In this document: in pieces, positions 30,241 to 39,049 of the stretch
Numbering within the stretch: position 1 is the first letter of the stretch
Layout: every line of letters begins with the position of its first letter
NCBI RefSeq assembly: GCF_037040815.1
Contig: NZ_CP146232.1
Location: 4,744,001 to 4,808,000, forward strand
From: Pararoseomonas sp. SCSIO 73927
GTDB taxonomy: Bacteria > Pseudomonadota > Alphaproteobacteria > Acetobacterales > Acetobacteraceae
Direction of reading: 5' to 3'
DNA length: 64,000 bases
The notes under the pieces: model-generated
The model's input: only the letters and a program-made list of their open reading frames with translations
Database searches by the model: none
What the model was told of the DNA's origin: nothing
Translations under genes and position numbers: made by a program

Positions 30241-31131
30241 TCAGGCGGTCGGGAGGCCGAGGCGGCGCGCCAGGGCCAGCACGGCGCGGGCGCTGGCGGC
30301 GAAGGGGGCGTCCACCATCTGGCCGTCCACGGTGTAGGCGCCGATGCCCTTCGCCTCGGCCTCCTCCGCCGCGGCCACCACGCGGGCGGCGCGGGCGATC
30401 TCGGCCTCGCCCGGCTGGAAGGCGGCATTCACGATCGCGACCTGGCTGGGGTGGATGCAGGACTTGCCCGCTAGGCCGAGCCGGCGGGACGCCTCCGCCT
30501 CCGCGCGGCAGCGCTTGGGCGATGCGATGGCGGCGAGCGCGCCGTCGAAGGCGGGAATACGGGCCTCCGCCGCCGCCAGGCGCACCTGCAGGCGCACGTG
30601 GTTCAGCGCCGCCTCGTCGTCGCGCGCGATGCCGAAGGGCTCGAACAGGTCGCCGAAGCCGATCTGCAACCCGGTCACGCGCGGGTCGGCGCCCGCGATC
30701 TCGGCGGCCAGGCGAAGGCCGCGCGGCGTCTCGATGTTCGCCAGGATGCCGCAGGGCGGGGCGCCGGCGGCGGCCTCTGCCCGCGCGATCACGGCCACGG
30801 CCTCCCTCACCATGGCCGCGTCCTCCACCATGGGGAGGTTGATGGCGTCCAGGCCCGGGCCGACCAGGGCCGCCACGTCCTCCGCGAAGTGCGGCGTGCC
30901 CGGCGCGTTGACGCGCACGACGTGCAGCTTGCCCGCCGCGCGCAGGGCCGGGTCGCGCAGCGCGGCGGCGACGTGGGTGCGGGCCTCCGCCTTGCGCTCC
31001 GGCGCGACGGAATCCTCCAGGTCGAAGCTCAGCGCGTCTGCGGCGGAGGCGGCACCCTTGGCGAAGAGCTCCGGCCGCGTGCCCGGCAGGAACAGCTTGC
31101 TGCGCATGGCGTCGAGGGATGCGGGGGGCAT
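30241..31131 (-). CDS. HpcH/HpaI aldolase / citrate lyase beta-subunit-like protein
   Basis: A 296-residue TIM-barrel lyase. It has the CitE-type start SKLFLPGTRPELFAKGAASAADALSFDLEDSV and the metal-binding Glu in LANIETPRGL and Asp in GFGDLFEPFGI. The tail has GKSCIHPSQVAIVN. Stand-alone relatives cleave malyl-, methylmalyl- or citramalyl-CoA to acetyl-CoA and an oxo acid, or act on acyl-CoA thioesters. The ATG at 31131 has an AGGA ribosome site; the longer frame upstream is antisense-like. Next to a class III CoA-transferase this suggests a CoA-ester cleavage step (for example citramalyl-CoA to acetyl-CoA and pyruvate), which is an inference. Confidence 0.88.
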   Translation of the reverse strand: MPPASLDAMRSKLFLPGTRPELFAKGAASAADALSFDLEDSVAPERKAEARTHVAAALRDPALRAAGKLHVVRVNAPGTPHFAEDVAALVGPGLDAINLPMVEDAAMVREAVAVIARAEAAAGAPPCGILANIETPRGLRLAAEIAGADPRVTGLQIGFGDLFEPFGIARDDEAALNHVRLQVRLAAAEARIPAFDGALAAIASPKRCRAEAEASRRLGLAGKSCIHPSQVAIVNAAFQPGEAEIARAARVVAAAEEAEAKGIGAYTVDGQMVDAPFAASARAVLALARRLGLPTA

Positions 31132-31145
31132 GGCGTTCCTGCCTG

Positions 31146-31982
31146 TCAGAAGCCGTAGAGAGCGGCGGGGTTGTCCACCAGGATGCGGTCGGCCTGTCGT
31201 GGGCCGGCCCAGTCGGAGAGCAGGTCCAGCAGTTCCGCGTCGTCCGGCTTCTGCGCCTCCGTCACGTGCGGCCAGTCGCTGCCCCAGACCAGGCGTTCCG
31301 GCGCCTCCGCGATGAAGGCGCGGGCGATTCGCGCGGCGTCCGGGTAGGGCGGGCCGGTGCGGGTGTTCAGGTAGGCGCCGGAGAGCTTCACCCAGGCGCG
31401 CCCGGCCGCCAGCAGCCGCGCCACCGCGGCGAAGGCCGGATGGTCCGGCCCCTCCTCCGGCGGCAGGCGGGCCATGTGGTCGAAGACCAGCGGGCAGGGC
31501 AGGTCGGCCAGGGTGCCGGCGGCCTCGGCGATCTGCGCCGCGGTCAGGTGCAGTTGCAGGTGCCAGCCCAGCGGCGCCACGCGGGCGGCCAGGGCGGGGA
31601 TGTCGGCCATCGCCAGCGGCGCGTCGGCCGGGTTCCACAGACTGAGCCGCAGCCCGCGCACGCCCGCCCCGTCCAGGCGGCGGAACTCGGCTTCGGGCGC
31701 GTCGGGCGGCAGCACGGCGATGCCGCGGCCATCCGGGCCGAGCCGCGCCAGCGCGTCCAGCAGCGCGGAGGGATCGGTGCCGTGGTGCTTGGCCTGCACC
31801 AGCACGGCGCGGGTGGTGCCGAGCCGGCGCTGCAGCAGGCGGTAGTCGGCCAGGGTCATACCGGAGGTGGGCGCCGCGCCGGGGAAGCGGCTGTCCAGCA
31901 CATGGAGGTGGGCATCGCAGGCGCCGGGGGGCGCGGCACGGCGGGGCGGCGCGGTGCCGGAGGAGTGCGGCACGGCGGTCAT
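31146..31982 (-). CDS. Amidohydrolase-2 family lactonase (PDC hydrolase/LigI-like)
   Basis: A 278-residue TIM-barrel hydrolase. It has CDAHLHVLD near residue 25, the strand motif KLSGAYLN and the terminal VWGSDWPH with catalytic Asp. These match the amidohydrolase-2 family that includes 2-pyrone-4,6-dicarboxylate lactonase and other sugar- or dicarboxylate-lactonases. It is the first gene of the five-gene minus operon and probably opens a lactone to the acid used by the CoA-transferase and lyase. Expression likely depends on the divergent LysR protein through the dyad at 32092-32106. The actual lactone is unknown. Confidence 0.85.
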   Translation of the reverse strand: MTAVPHSSGTAPPRRAAPPGACDAHLHVLDSRFPGAAPTSGMTLADYRLLQRRLGTTRAVLVQAKHHGTDPSALLDALARLGPDGRGIAVLPPDAPEAEFRRLDGAGVRGLRLSLWNPADAPLAMADIPALAARVAPLGWHLQLHLTAAQIAEAAGTLADLPCPLVFDHMARLPPEEGPDHPAFAAVARLLAAGRAWVKLSGAYLNTRTGPPYPDAARIARAFIAEAPERLVWGSDWPHVTEAQKPDDAELLDLLSDWAGPRQADRILVDNPAALYGF

Positions 31983-32087
31983 GCCGAGAGACCGGTGCGG
32001 CCGGCGCGCATGGATTGATTCCCTCCGTTCCGGCGCTGTGCCGCGCCGCTTCTCACCCCGACAGAATGGCGGGTTTCCCGGCCGGCG

Positions 32088-32106
32088 TATAATGCAATGG
32101 TGGCAT
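32088..32106. promoter_or_regulatory. LysR-type operator overlapping a consensus -10 between divergent genes
   Basis: A perfect -10 hexamer TATAAT (32088-32093) reads toward the lysR gene. Overlapping it is ATGC-AATGGTG-GCAT (32092-32106), a T-N11-A dyad of the sort LysR proteins bind. It is 20 bases before the lysR ATG, so binding would repress lysR itself and could activate the minus operon starting at 31982. No good -35 for lysR is visible. Confidence 0.65.
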
Positions 32107-32125
32107 CGATTGATGAGGCGCCGTC

Positions 32126-33052
32126 ATGCACCTGCCGATGGACGACGTGCAGGCCTTCGTCATGGTGGCCGAGCTGGGCAGCTTCACCCGGGCGGCGGAG
32201 CGCCTCGCGCTGACGCAGACCGGGCTGACCCGGCGCATCCAGCGGCTGGAGGGCTATGTCGGGCTGCCCCTGCTGGACCGCACCACCCGACGGACGAGCC
32301 TGACCGCCGCCGGGCGGGAGTTCCTGCCGCTGGCCAAGCGCGTGGTGGAGGACCTGACGCACGGGCTGGAGCGGCTGCGGACCACGGCGCGGCTGAGCGC
32401 GGGGGATGTCACCCTCGCGACCATGCCGGCCGTGGCCTATCAGCGGCTTCCCGGCGTGCTGGAGGCCTATGCCCGCCGCCATCCCGGGAATCGCGTGATG
32501 CTGCTGGAGCGCTCCGGCGCGCTGGTGACGGAGGCGGTGCGGCGGGGCGACGCGGAGTTCGGCATCCACATCGCAGGGGAACCGCAGGAGGACCTGGCGG
32601 AGGACCTGCTCTCGGCCGATCCGCTGGTGCTGGTCTGCCACCCCGGCCACGCCCTCGCCTCCCGCGCCTCCGTCGTCTGGGCGGAGCTGCGGGAGGACGA
32701 CCTCATCACCCTCGGCGGCAGCAGCGGCAACCGCGCGCTGGTGGAATCGCAGCTCGCCCGCGTCGGCCTGCCCGGGCGTGGGCGCTTCGTGGTGGAGAAC
32801 ACGCCGAGCGCCATGGCCCTGGCCGCGACGGGGGTCGCGGTTGCCATCCTGCCCTCCTCCGCCGGGCGCGGCCTCCTGCCAGGCGCGATGGAAAGGGGGG
32901 TGATGGAAAGGGGGGCGCTGGAAGGGGGAGCGCTGGTGGAGGTGCCGCTGGTGGAGCCGGTGCTGCACCGCCGCCTCGGCCTGGTGCGGCGGCGGCGGGA
33001 GGCGCTCACCCCCGCATCGGCCGCGCTGTACCGGATGCTGCTGCCGAAGTAG
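32126..33052 (+). CDS. LysR-family transcriptional regulator of the lactonase/CoA-transferase operon
   Basis: A 308-residue regulator. The helix-turn-helix FVMVAELGSFTRAAERLALTQTGLTRRIQRLE fills residues 10-42, followed by a standard two-lobe effector domain (LVCHPGHALASRA; ENTPSAMALAATGVAVAILPSS). It diverges from the five-gene carboxylate operon with 143 bases between, the classic arrangement for a LysR activator. A local tandem repeat (32887-32931) inserts MERGVMERGALEGGAL in the effector domain, a place where relatives usually have a short loop; it may be strain-variable. The effector is probably a substrate of the operon. Confidence 0.9.
   Translation: MHLPMDDVQAFVMVAELGSFTRAAERLALTQTGLTRRIQRLEGYVGLPLLDRTTRRTSLTAAGREFLPLAKRVVEDLTHGLERLRTTARLSAGDVTLATMPAVAYQRLPGVLEAYARRHPGNRVMLLERSGALVTEAVRRGDAEFGIHIAGEPQEDLAEDLLSADPLVLVCHPGHALASRASVVWAELREDDLITLGGSSGNRALVESQLARVGLPGRGRFVVENTPSAMALAATGVAVAILPSSAGRGLLPGAMERGVMERGALEGGALVEVPLVEPVLHRRLGLVRRRREALTPASAALYRMLLPK
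32887..32931 (+). repeat. Tandem repeat 3 x 15 bp inside the lysR gene
   Basis: Units GATGGAAAGGGGGGT, GATGGAAAGGGGGGC and the diverged GCTGGAAGGGGGAGC follow one another in frame. They encode a repeated five-residue unit (M-E-R-G-V/A and L-E-G-G-A). Being a multiple of three, gain or loss of units would not shift the frame. Confidence 0.85.
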
Positions 33053-33218
33053 GGCCTGCTGCCGGGCGACGCTGCCCGCGCCCGATGCCCGGGGCGGCCG
33101 GTGCGGCCTCGGTGCCGGGGGCGCCGTCGCCGCCTTGCGGGAGCTCCGGGCGCCGCCGCATGGCAGGCAGCGCCCGGGAAGCCTGCCCAGCGCGACAGCG
33201 TCGACGCGCAGCGCTGGT

Positions 33219-33776
33219 TCAGCGCGGCTGGTTGCCGTCCACCACCCGCTGATAGGCGTTGAGGTCGAGGAAAGCCTCGGCCTCGGCCACAACCCCGTCC
33301 CGCATCCGGAAGATCCACACGAACTGGTTGTGGTACGGGCGGCCGGAGGTCGTCGTGGCGCTCCCCTCGAAGCGGATAATCACCCTGTCGCCCACGGCCC
33401 AGACATGGTGGACCCGCGGCACGATCGGCGTGGCGAGACGGCTGAGGAGAGGCCGGGAGGCGCGCTCGACGAAGTCGTCGAGGCCGCGATAGGTGCCCGC
33501 GACCGACCCGGAGCCGTGGATTGTCCAGACCACGTCCCGGGCGAGGAGAGCGGCGAAGACGTCGCGCCCGGCCACCCACCCGTCGAAGGCCTGACGGACG
33601 ATCGCCTCGTTGCGCGCTTCCTGCGTTCCGTTCTGTGCCGCACTTGGCGGGGCGGCAGGCGCCGGGGCCGCGGGCGCCATGGCGGACGCGGGCGGCGCGG
33701 CGGCGACGAGAGCCAGCGCGAGGAGGGCACCGCGGAGGGCGGGCGCCCGCCGCAGAGAAGGGGCAAAGCTGCTCAT
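33219..33776 (-). CDS. Exported SnoaL-like (NTF2-fold) protein
   Basis: A 185-residue protein. Residues 1-32 form a secretion signal (LRGALLALALVAAAPPASA), then a Pro/Ala linker, then an NTF2/SnoaL-like domain (VRQAFDGWVAGRDVFAALLARDVVWTIHGSG, the AGTYRGLDDFVERAS segment and FVWIFRMRDGVVAEAEAFLDL). Such domains are binding or isomerase-type folds; the function here is unknown. The start is ATG 33776. It lies directly after the Atu4866-like gene (23 bases) and the two are probably co-transcribed away from the divergent LysR gene at 34365. Cytosolic SnoaL-like proteins are common; an exported one is less so. Confidence 0.8.
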   Translation of the reverse strand: MSSFAPSLRRAPALRGALLALALVAAAPPASAMAPAAPAPAAPPSAAQNGTQEARNEAIVRQAFDGWVAGRDVFAALLARDVVWTIHGSGSVAGTYRGLDDFVERASRPLLSRLATPIVPRVHHVWAVGDRVIIRFEGSATTTSGRPYHNQFVWIFRMRDGVVAEAEAFLDLNAYQRVVDGNQPR

Positions 33777-33799
33777 GGTCTCGGATCTCCCGGTCTGGA

Positions 33800-34255
33800 T
33801 CAGCGGCGGCGGCGGAAGACCATCCCGCCGTGGTGGAGGGTGTCGAGGTCGACGAAGTCGCCATCCGCGGTGAAGCCGGTGTCGTCCCAGTAGTCGATGT
33901 GGGTGCCCCTCACCTCGTAGCGGCCGCGATAGGCGCTCTCGCGCGTGCCGCGGGCCTCGTCGTAGCGGCCGTTCGGCAGGAGCTCGTGACGGATCCGGCC
34001 GTCCTCCGTCACCCACATGCCGACATAGGGGTGCGTCGCTTCAGCCATGGGCGTCTCCGCAAGGGCTGGGGCGACGAGGAGTCCCGTCGTCGCGATGATG
34101 GTGGGGAGGAGGGCCGTCCTGCGGCGGGGCCCGGCGGCGCGGTGCCGAGGGGCCGGATGGGTGGCCCGGGGAGTGGCCAGGGGAGTGACCGCAGATGCGG
34201 TTGCCGGGGCGGCCCGGGAGGCGGCCTTGTCGGTGCTCATGCTTGCCTGCTCCAT
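33800..34255 (-). CDS. Exported Atu4866-like domain protein
   Basis: A 151-residue protein. The N-terminal 68 residues hold an Arg-rich region then a hydrophobic signal (TALLPTIIATTGLLVAPALA). The mature 80 residues match the Atu4866 family of unknown function: HPYVGMWVTEDGRIRHELLP, NGRYDEARG, then HIDYWDDTGFTADGDF and LHHGGMVFRR. This is a small beta-barrel-like domain known only structurally. The start may be ATG 34255 or ATG 34240 (MSTDKAAS); the long Arg-rich lead resembles a Tat-type signal. It precedes the SnoaL-like gene and diverges from a LysR gene, as such pairs often do. Confidence 0.85.
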   Translation of the reverse strand: MEQASMSTDKAASRAAPATASAVTPLATPRATHPAPRHRAAGPRRRTALLPTIIATTGLLVAPALAETPMAEATHPYVGMWVTEDGRIRHELLPNGRYDEARGTRESAYRGRYEVRGTHIDYWDDTGFTADGDFVDLDTLHHGGMVFRRRR

Positions 34256-34364
34256 TCCGTCTCGTCCGGCCGGACAGGTCCGGGCCGGCGGCGGAAAGAT
34301 GGAAGGCGCGCGGCGCGGGCATAATCGCCCGGACTGGGAACGGGCCGTGAAGGAGAACTAAACA

Positions 34365-35330
34365 ATGGCGCCGGACATCAACGCGCTCTCCGTCTTCGTG
34401 GCGGTCGCGGAGGCGCGGGGCTTCCGGGCGGCGGCCGAGCGGCTGGGCGTCACGCCTTCCGCGGTGAGCCAGTCGATCCGGCGGCTCGAGACGGCGGTCG
34501 GCGCGGCGCTGCTCCGGCGCTCCACGCGCAGCGTGGCGCTGACGGAGGCGGGGCAGCGCCTGCTCGCCGAGGCCGCGCCCGCGATCGCGGCGCTGCAGCG
34601 GGCGATGGACGGGGCGCGCTCGGCGGACGGGACGCCGCGCGGGCCGCTCCGGCTCGCCGTCTCCTCCATCGCCGAGGGCTTCCTCTCCGGCCCGCTCCTG
34701 GCAGGCTACGGCCGGGCCTTCCCGGAGGTGCAGCTCGACGTTTTCGTCACGGACGAGGAGATGGACATCGTCGCGGCCGGCTTCGACGCGGGGGTGCGGC
34801 TGGGCGAGGTGATCGAGCGGGACATGGTCGCCGTCGCGGTCTCGGCGGATCAGCACCAGCTCGCGGTCTGCTCCCCGGCCTACCTGGCCGAGCGCGGCGC
34901 GCCGGCGCACCCGCGGGAGCTGGCGGAGCACCGCTGCATCGGCTGGCGCCCGGCCCCGGGCACGCCGCCCTATCGCTGGGAATTCGTGGAGGACGGCCGC
35001 GAGTTCGCGGTGGACGTGGCACCGGAGGTGACGACGAACGACATGGGCCTGATGATCCGCCTGGCGCTGAGCGGCGGCGGGATCACCTTCGGAATGGCGG
35101 AGAGCTTCGAGGCCTATCTGGAGCGGGGCGAACTGGTCGCGGTGCTGGAGGAGTTCAGCGGGCCGTTCGCGGGCTTCTTCCTCTACTACCCGAGCCGGCG
35201 CGGGATGAGCCCGGAGCTGAGGGCATTGATCGATCACGTACGGGCGCGCGGGCGGCGGCCGGAGACCCCTGCCCCGCCGGGCGCGCCGGCGCGTGGCGCA
35301 TCCGGCGGGGATCGCCGGCCGCGCCGGTGA
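34365..35330 (+). CDS. LysR-family transcriptional regulator
   Basis: A 321-residue LysR protein of the PA0477/CrgA-like group. It has the helix-turn-helix FVAVAEARGFRAAAERLGVTPSAVSQSIRRLE and a substrate domain with FDAGVRLGEVIERDMVAV, the pattern common in regulators of small oxidoreductase and stress genes. The C-terminal 35 residues are Pro/Arg/Gly-rich and probably disordered. AAGGAGAAC precedes the ATG. It diverges from the Atu4866/SnoaL pair, which it likely controls. The 109-base spacer contains a perfect 12-base palindrome GTCCGGCCGGAC at 34264-34275, a weak operator candidate because GC-rich palindromes are common here. Confidence 0.9.
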   Translation: MAPDINALSVFVAVAEARGFRAAAERLGVTPSAVSQSIRRLETAVGAALLRRSTRSVALTEAGQRLLAEAAPAIAALQRAMDGARSADGTPRGPLRLAVSSIAEGFLSGPLLAGYGRAFPEVQLDVFVTDEEMDIVAAGFDAGVRLGEVIERDMVAVAVSADQHQLAVCSPAYLAERGAPAHPRELAEHRCIGWRPAPGTPPYRWEFVEDGREFAVDVAPEVTTNDMGLMIRLALSGGGITFGMAESFEAYLERGELVAVLEEFSGPFAGFFLYYPSRRGMSPELRALIDHVRARGRRPETPAPPGAPARGASGGDRRPRR

Positions 35331-35348
35331 TGCCCGGCCGAAGGTCGA

Positions 35349-35374
35349 GGGCGGCTCCCGCGTGGAAGCCGCCC
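35349..35374. terminator. Stem-loop between convergent lysR and hydrolase genes
   Basis: GGGCGGCT, a ten-base loop and AGCCGCCC form a perfect eight-base-pair stem between two converging stops (35330 and 35385). There is no T run, so it is a probable terminator or processing hairpin serving both strands rather than a classical intrinsic terminator. Confidence 0.5.
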
Positions 35375-35384
35375 CGGGCGGCGC

Positions 35385-36212
35385 TCAGCCCTTGATGAAG
35401 GCGAGCAGGTCGGCGTTGATCACATCGGGATGGGTGGTGGCCATGCCGTGCGGCAGGCCGGGGTAGGTCTTCAGCGTGCCGTGCCGCAGCAGCCCGATCC
35501 CGATCCGGGCGGAGTCGTCGATCGGCACGATCTGGTCGTCCTCGCCGTGCATCAGCAGCACCGGCACCTCGATCGCCTTCAGGTCCTCGGTGAAGTCGGT
35601 TTCGGAGAAGGCCTTGATGCACTCGTAATGGGCCTGGGCGCTGCCGGTCATGCCCTGGCGCCACCAGTTGTCCACCAGCCCGGGAACCGTCTCCGTGCCC
35701 GGCCGGTTGAAGCCGAAGAAGGGGCCGGCGGGCACGTCCCGGAAGAACTGGGCGCGGTTGGCGACGAGCGCCTTGCGGAAGCCGTCGAACACCTCGAGCG
35801 GCAGGCCGCCGGGATTCGCGGGCGTCCGGAGCATGATCGGCGGCACGGCGCCGATCAGCACAGCCTTCGCCACGCGCCCGTTGCCGCCGTGCCGCGCGAC
35901 GTAGCGCGCCACTTCCCCGCCGCCCGTGGAGTGGCCGACATGGATGGCACCCTTCAGGTCGAGATGCGCCGCCAGCGCCGCGACGTCGGCGGCGTAGGTG
36001 TCCATCTCGTGGCCCTTGTCCGTCTGGTCGGACCGGCCGTGGCCGCGCCGGTCATGCGCGATCACGCGGTAGCCATGCTGCAGGAAGAACAGCATTTGCG
36101 CGTCCCAGTCGTCGGCGCTCAGCGGCCAGCCGTGATGGAAGACGACCGGCGTGCCGGACCCCCAGTCCTTGTAGAAGATCCGCGTCCCGTCCTGCGCCGT
36201 GACGAAGCTCAT
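35385..36212 (-). CDS. Alpha/beta hydrolase, cofactor-free haloperoxidase/perhydrolase type
   Basis: A 275-residue hydrolase close to bacterial non-heme chloroperoxidases. It has [20 protein letters not shown] at the start, [11 protein letters not shown], the nucleophile elbow [12 protein letters not shown] (Ser near 97), Asp in [13 protein letters not shown] and His in [12 protein letters not shown]. These enzymes are serine esterases that can make peracids; the natural substrate is usually an ester. The ATG at 36212 has GAGAGGAGC ahead of it; the upstream frame extension has no homology. A -10-like TATAAG (minus strand, 36354-36349) might drive it. It is a single-gene unit. Confidence 0.9.
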   Translation of the reverse strand: MSFVTAQDGTRIFYKDWGSGTPVVFHHGWPLSADDWDAQMLFFLQHGYRVIAHDRRGHGRSDQTDKGHEMDTYAADVAALAAHLDLKGAIHVGHSTGGGEVARYVARHGGNGRVAKAVLIGAVPPIMLRTPANPGGLPLEVFDGFRKALVANRAQFFRDVPAGPFFGFNRPGTETVPGLVDNWWRQGMTGSAQAHYECIKAFSETDFTEDLKAIEVPVLLMHGEDDQIVPIDDSARIGIGLLRHGTLKTYPGLPHGMATTHPDVINADLLAFIKG

Positions 36213-36484
36213 GGCTCTGCTCCTCTCGCTGTGGGCGACCCGGTGCCGGCCGGCCCGGCGGATGCCGGGACGGGAGGGCCACGGGCCGCGAAGGCCGGCC
36301 CCGGCGGGGATTGCGGCGCACCGCGCGAATCCCCGAGGGCGCCGCGCCCTTATAACCCATGTTGCATCCCCGGAAGGCGGTGCCGTGCCCGGATGCGGCA
36401 TCCCTGCCCGCCACGAGGCGCAAGGCCCGGATGGATCGGCCAGCCGGTGCGGACGGCCGGGTTCACTCGCCGGCCCCCGGCAGG

Positions 36485-38095
36485 TCAGGACAGGGTCGTG
36501 AGGTCCTGGAACCAGTGCTGCGCCTGGACGTAGCCGCGCACGTTGCGCCCGAGCACGTGCGGGTTGGTGTCGTGCACCACGAAGACGAGCAGCGCCTGGT
36601 CCACCACCCGCTCGTGCACCCGTGCCATCAGCCGGTCCTGCTCAGCCGGCTCGAAGGAGCGCGTGGCGCCGTCGATGAGGGCGTCCGTCTCCGCGTCCCG
36701 GTAGTGGGACCAGTTCACCCCGGTGGGCGCGACCTGGTTGGAGTGGAAGAAGCGGACCAGCGCGTAGAGCGGGTCCGAGGTGACGTAGGCCACGTTGTTC
36801 GCGCTGATGCCGCGCATGGACTCGTGCGCCGCGCCGTTGCGCCAGGCGGTGTAGAGCACCTCCAGCTCCACCGGCTGGAACTCCACCTCGATCCCGACCT
36901 CCTTCCAGGCCTGCTGCACGTACTCGTTCATCGGCATGGACAGCATCTGGCCGGAGCCGCCCGTCGCGATGAGGAACCGTGCCTTCACCGGGTTGCGCGG
37001 GGAGAACCCGGCGGCCTGGACCAGCCTGCGCGCCTCGTCCGGCGCGTGGCGGACCTTGAAGGAGGGATTGCCGAACCAGGGCGAGGCCGGGTCCACCACG
37101 CCCGCCGCGGGCTTGGCGAGGCCGCCGAGGAGCTGGACGATCTCGTCCCGGTTGATGGCGAGGTTCGCGGCCTGGCGCAGCCGCAGGTCGCGCCAGGGCG
37201 AGCCCTCCAGCAGGGAGAGGTGGTAATTCCAGACATGGGGGGTGACGTTCTCCGTCAATCGGTTTCCCGCGCCCTTGAGCTGCTCCACCATGTCCAGCGC
37301 CGGCGTCTCGATCAGGTCCACCTGGCCCGAGAGCAGCGCGTTGCTGCGCGTCACGGCATCCGGCGCGCAGACCAGCACCAGCCGGTCCACCTTCGCTATC
37401 CGCTTCGGGTCCCAGTAGGCCGCATTTCGCACCAGCTCCGCCCGCTCACGCGGAACCAGACGCGCGAGGCGGAAGGGGCCGGTGCCCGAGGGCTCGGCGG
37501 CGAAGCGGTCCCAGGACCGGCCGAGCTTCTCGTACTGCGCCGGGGAGGAGACGAGGAACCAGAGGAGCTGATAGGGGAAGAGGCTGTCCACCGCCTTGGT
37601 GGTCAGCTCCACCGTCATCGCGTCCAGCTTCTTCCAGGCGGCGAGCGAGGGCAGGCGCGGGCGGACCTGGGCGGCCTGCCGGTTGTCGAAGTGCGGCGCC
37701 TGCGGGTTCATCACCTTCTCGAAGTTCCAGACCACCGCATCGGCATCGAGCGCCGAGCCGTCGTGGAACTTCACCCCATCGCGCAGCTTCAGGGTCCAGC
37801 GGCGGCGGTCCGCGGGATCGGCCTCCCAGGAGGTGGCAAGGCCCGGCACCAGCTTGCCCGGCCGGTCCGCCACGTCCATCTCCCAGGCCACCAGGGGATC
37901 GTAGATCGTGTAGCCCGTGAACTGGTAGGCGCCCGCGCCGCGGTCCGGCTGGCCGGCGGTGAGCGGGATATCGGTCATGGAGATGCCGTAGCGCAGCACG
38001 CGCTCCGCCTGCGCCATGGCCGGCGGGACGATCAGCCCGGAGGGCAGCGTGGCGAGGCCGGTGGCGCCCAGAAGGGCGCGGCGCGACAAGGTCAT
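36485..38095 (-). CDS. ABC transporter substrate-binding protein, peptide/nickel family (SBP_bac_5)
   Basis: A 536-residue periplasmic binding protein. It has a Tat-type signal ([16 protein letters not shown]) and the family core [29 protein letters not shown], then [21 protein letters not shown]. It begins its mature part with a stretch ([16 protein letters not shown]) shared with the divergent binding protein at 42257, so the two are paralogs. It is the last gene of the minus operon ATPase-ATPase-permease-permease-SBP. Oligopeptides, opines or similar amine-containing ligands are possible. The ATG at 38095 matches the signal start; the 12 residues upstream are not needed. Confidence 0.9.
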   Translation of the reverse strand: MTLSRRALLGATGLATLPSGLIVPPAMAQAERVLRYGISMTDIPLTAGQPDRGAGAYQFTGYTIYDPLVAWEMDVADRPGKLVPGLATSWEADPADRRRWTLKLRDGVKFHDGSALDADAVVWNFEKVMNPQAPHFDNRQAAQVRPRLPSLAAWKKLDAMTVELTTKAVDSLFPYQLLWFLVSSPAQYEKLGRSWDRFAAEPSGTGPFRLARLVPRERAELVRNAAYWDPKRIAKVDRLVLVCAPDAVTRSNALLSGQVDLIETPALDMVEQLKGAGNRLTENVTPHVWNYHLSLLEGSPWRDLRLRQAANLAINRDEIVQLLGGLAKPAAGVVDPASPWFGNPSFKVRHAPDEARRLVQAAGFSPRNPVKARFLIATGGSGQMLSMPMNEYVQQAWKEVGIEVEFQPVELEVLYTAWRNGAAHESMRGISANNVAYVTSDPLYALVRFFHSNQVAPTGVNWSHYRDAETDALIDGATRSFEPAEQDRLMARVHERVVDQALLVFVVHDTNPHVLGRNVRGYVQAQHWFQDLTTLS

Positions 38096-38146
38096 TGAGG
38101 GCTCCGGTATGGGTTCGGAACCCTCAAGCAACGGCCGTGCCGGAAC

Positions 38147-39049
38147 CTACCCCCGCACGTCCATCGCCGTGCGCAGCCCGTCGCTGACCATGTTGAAGCA
38201 CATGCTCGTCAGGAAGATGCAGAGTCCCGGCAGCATGGCGATCAGCGGCTGGGTGTAGATCGCCGTCCGTAGCGTGTTCAGCATCAGCCCCCATTCCGGC
38301 TCCGGCGGCTTGGTGCCGAGGCCGAGGAAAGAGAGGCCGGAGGCCAGGATCATGGCGACGCTGATGAGGCTGGTGGAATAGACGAAGATCGGCCCGAGCA
38401 CGTTCGGCAGGATGTGGACCCGCACGATCGTCATCGGCCCGGCGCCGCTGGCGCGCGCGGATTCCACGTAGTCCAGGTTGCGGACGGAGGTGGTGGTGCT
38501 CTCCGCCACGCGGATGATCTGCGGGATGAAAACGAGGGTGAGCGAGAGCATCGCGTTCGAGATTCCCGGCCCCAGCGCGCCGGAGATGGCGACCGCCAGC
38601 AGCACAGAGGGGAAGGCGTAGAACACGTCCGTGGTGCGCATGATCAGCATGTTGACCCAGCCGCCCGCGAAGCCCGCGATGACGCCGAGCGTGCCGCCGA
38701 TGGCGAAGGCGATCAGCACCGGCGCGATGCCGAGGAACCAGGAGAGCCGGCCGCCGTAGAGGAGCCGCGTCAGCATGTCCCGCCCCAGCTCGTCCGTGCC
38801 CAGCGGGTAGCGGCCATCCTGGAACCAGATCGGCCGCAGGCGGCGGATCATGCTGGTCTGGTAGGGGTCGTGCGGCGCGATCAGGGGCGCGAAGAGGATG
38901 GCGAGCGCCATCAGCAGCAGCACCGCCCCGAAGAACAGCGTGACGGGATCGCGCGAGAGGCGGCGCGCCACCCCGGCCCAGTACCCGCGGCTGCGGGCGG
39001 GCGCGGGCTGCGGCACCGCGAGGGTGGCGGGGGTCGTGGCGATGCTCAT
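38147..39049 (-). CDS. dppC: ABC transporter permease, DppC-like
   Basis: A 300-residue inner-membrane permease. It has the N-terminal helix and LAPHDPY-type loop of the OppC N-terminal domain (APLIAPHDPYQTSMIRRLRP, then GTDELGRDMLTRLLYGGR). The cytoplasmic EAA loop is YVESARASGAGPMTIVRVHILPN. Six membrane segments fill the rest. It pairs with the DppB-like gene, overlapping it by four bases (ATGA), and precedes the binding-protein gene by 51 bases. Assignment to the peptide group is clear; the true ligand depends on the binding proteins. Confidence 0.92.
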   Translation of the reverse strand: MSIATTPATLAVPQPAPARSRGYWAGVARRLSRDPVTLFFGAVLLLMALAILFAPLIAPHDPYQTSMIRRLRPIWFQDGRYPLGTDELGRDMLTRLLYGGRLSWFLGIAPVLIAFAIGGTLGVIAGFAGGWVNMLIMRTTDVFYAFPSVLLAVAISGALGPGISNAMLSLTLVFIPQIIRVAESTTTSVRNLDYVESARASGAGPMTIVRVHILPNVLGPIFVYSTSLISVAMILASGLSFLGLGTKPPEPEWGLMLNTLRTAIYTQPLIAMLPGLCIFLTSMCFNMVSDGLRTAMDVRG

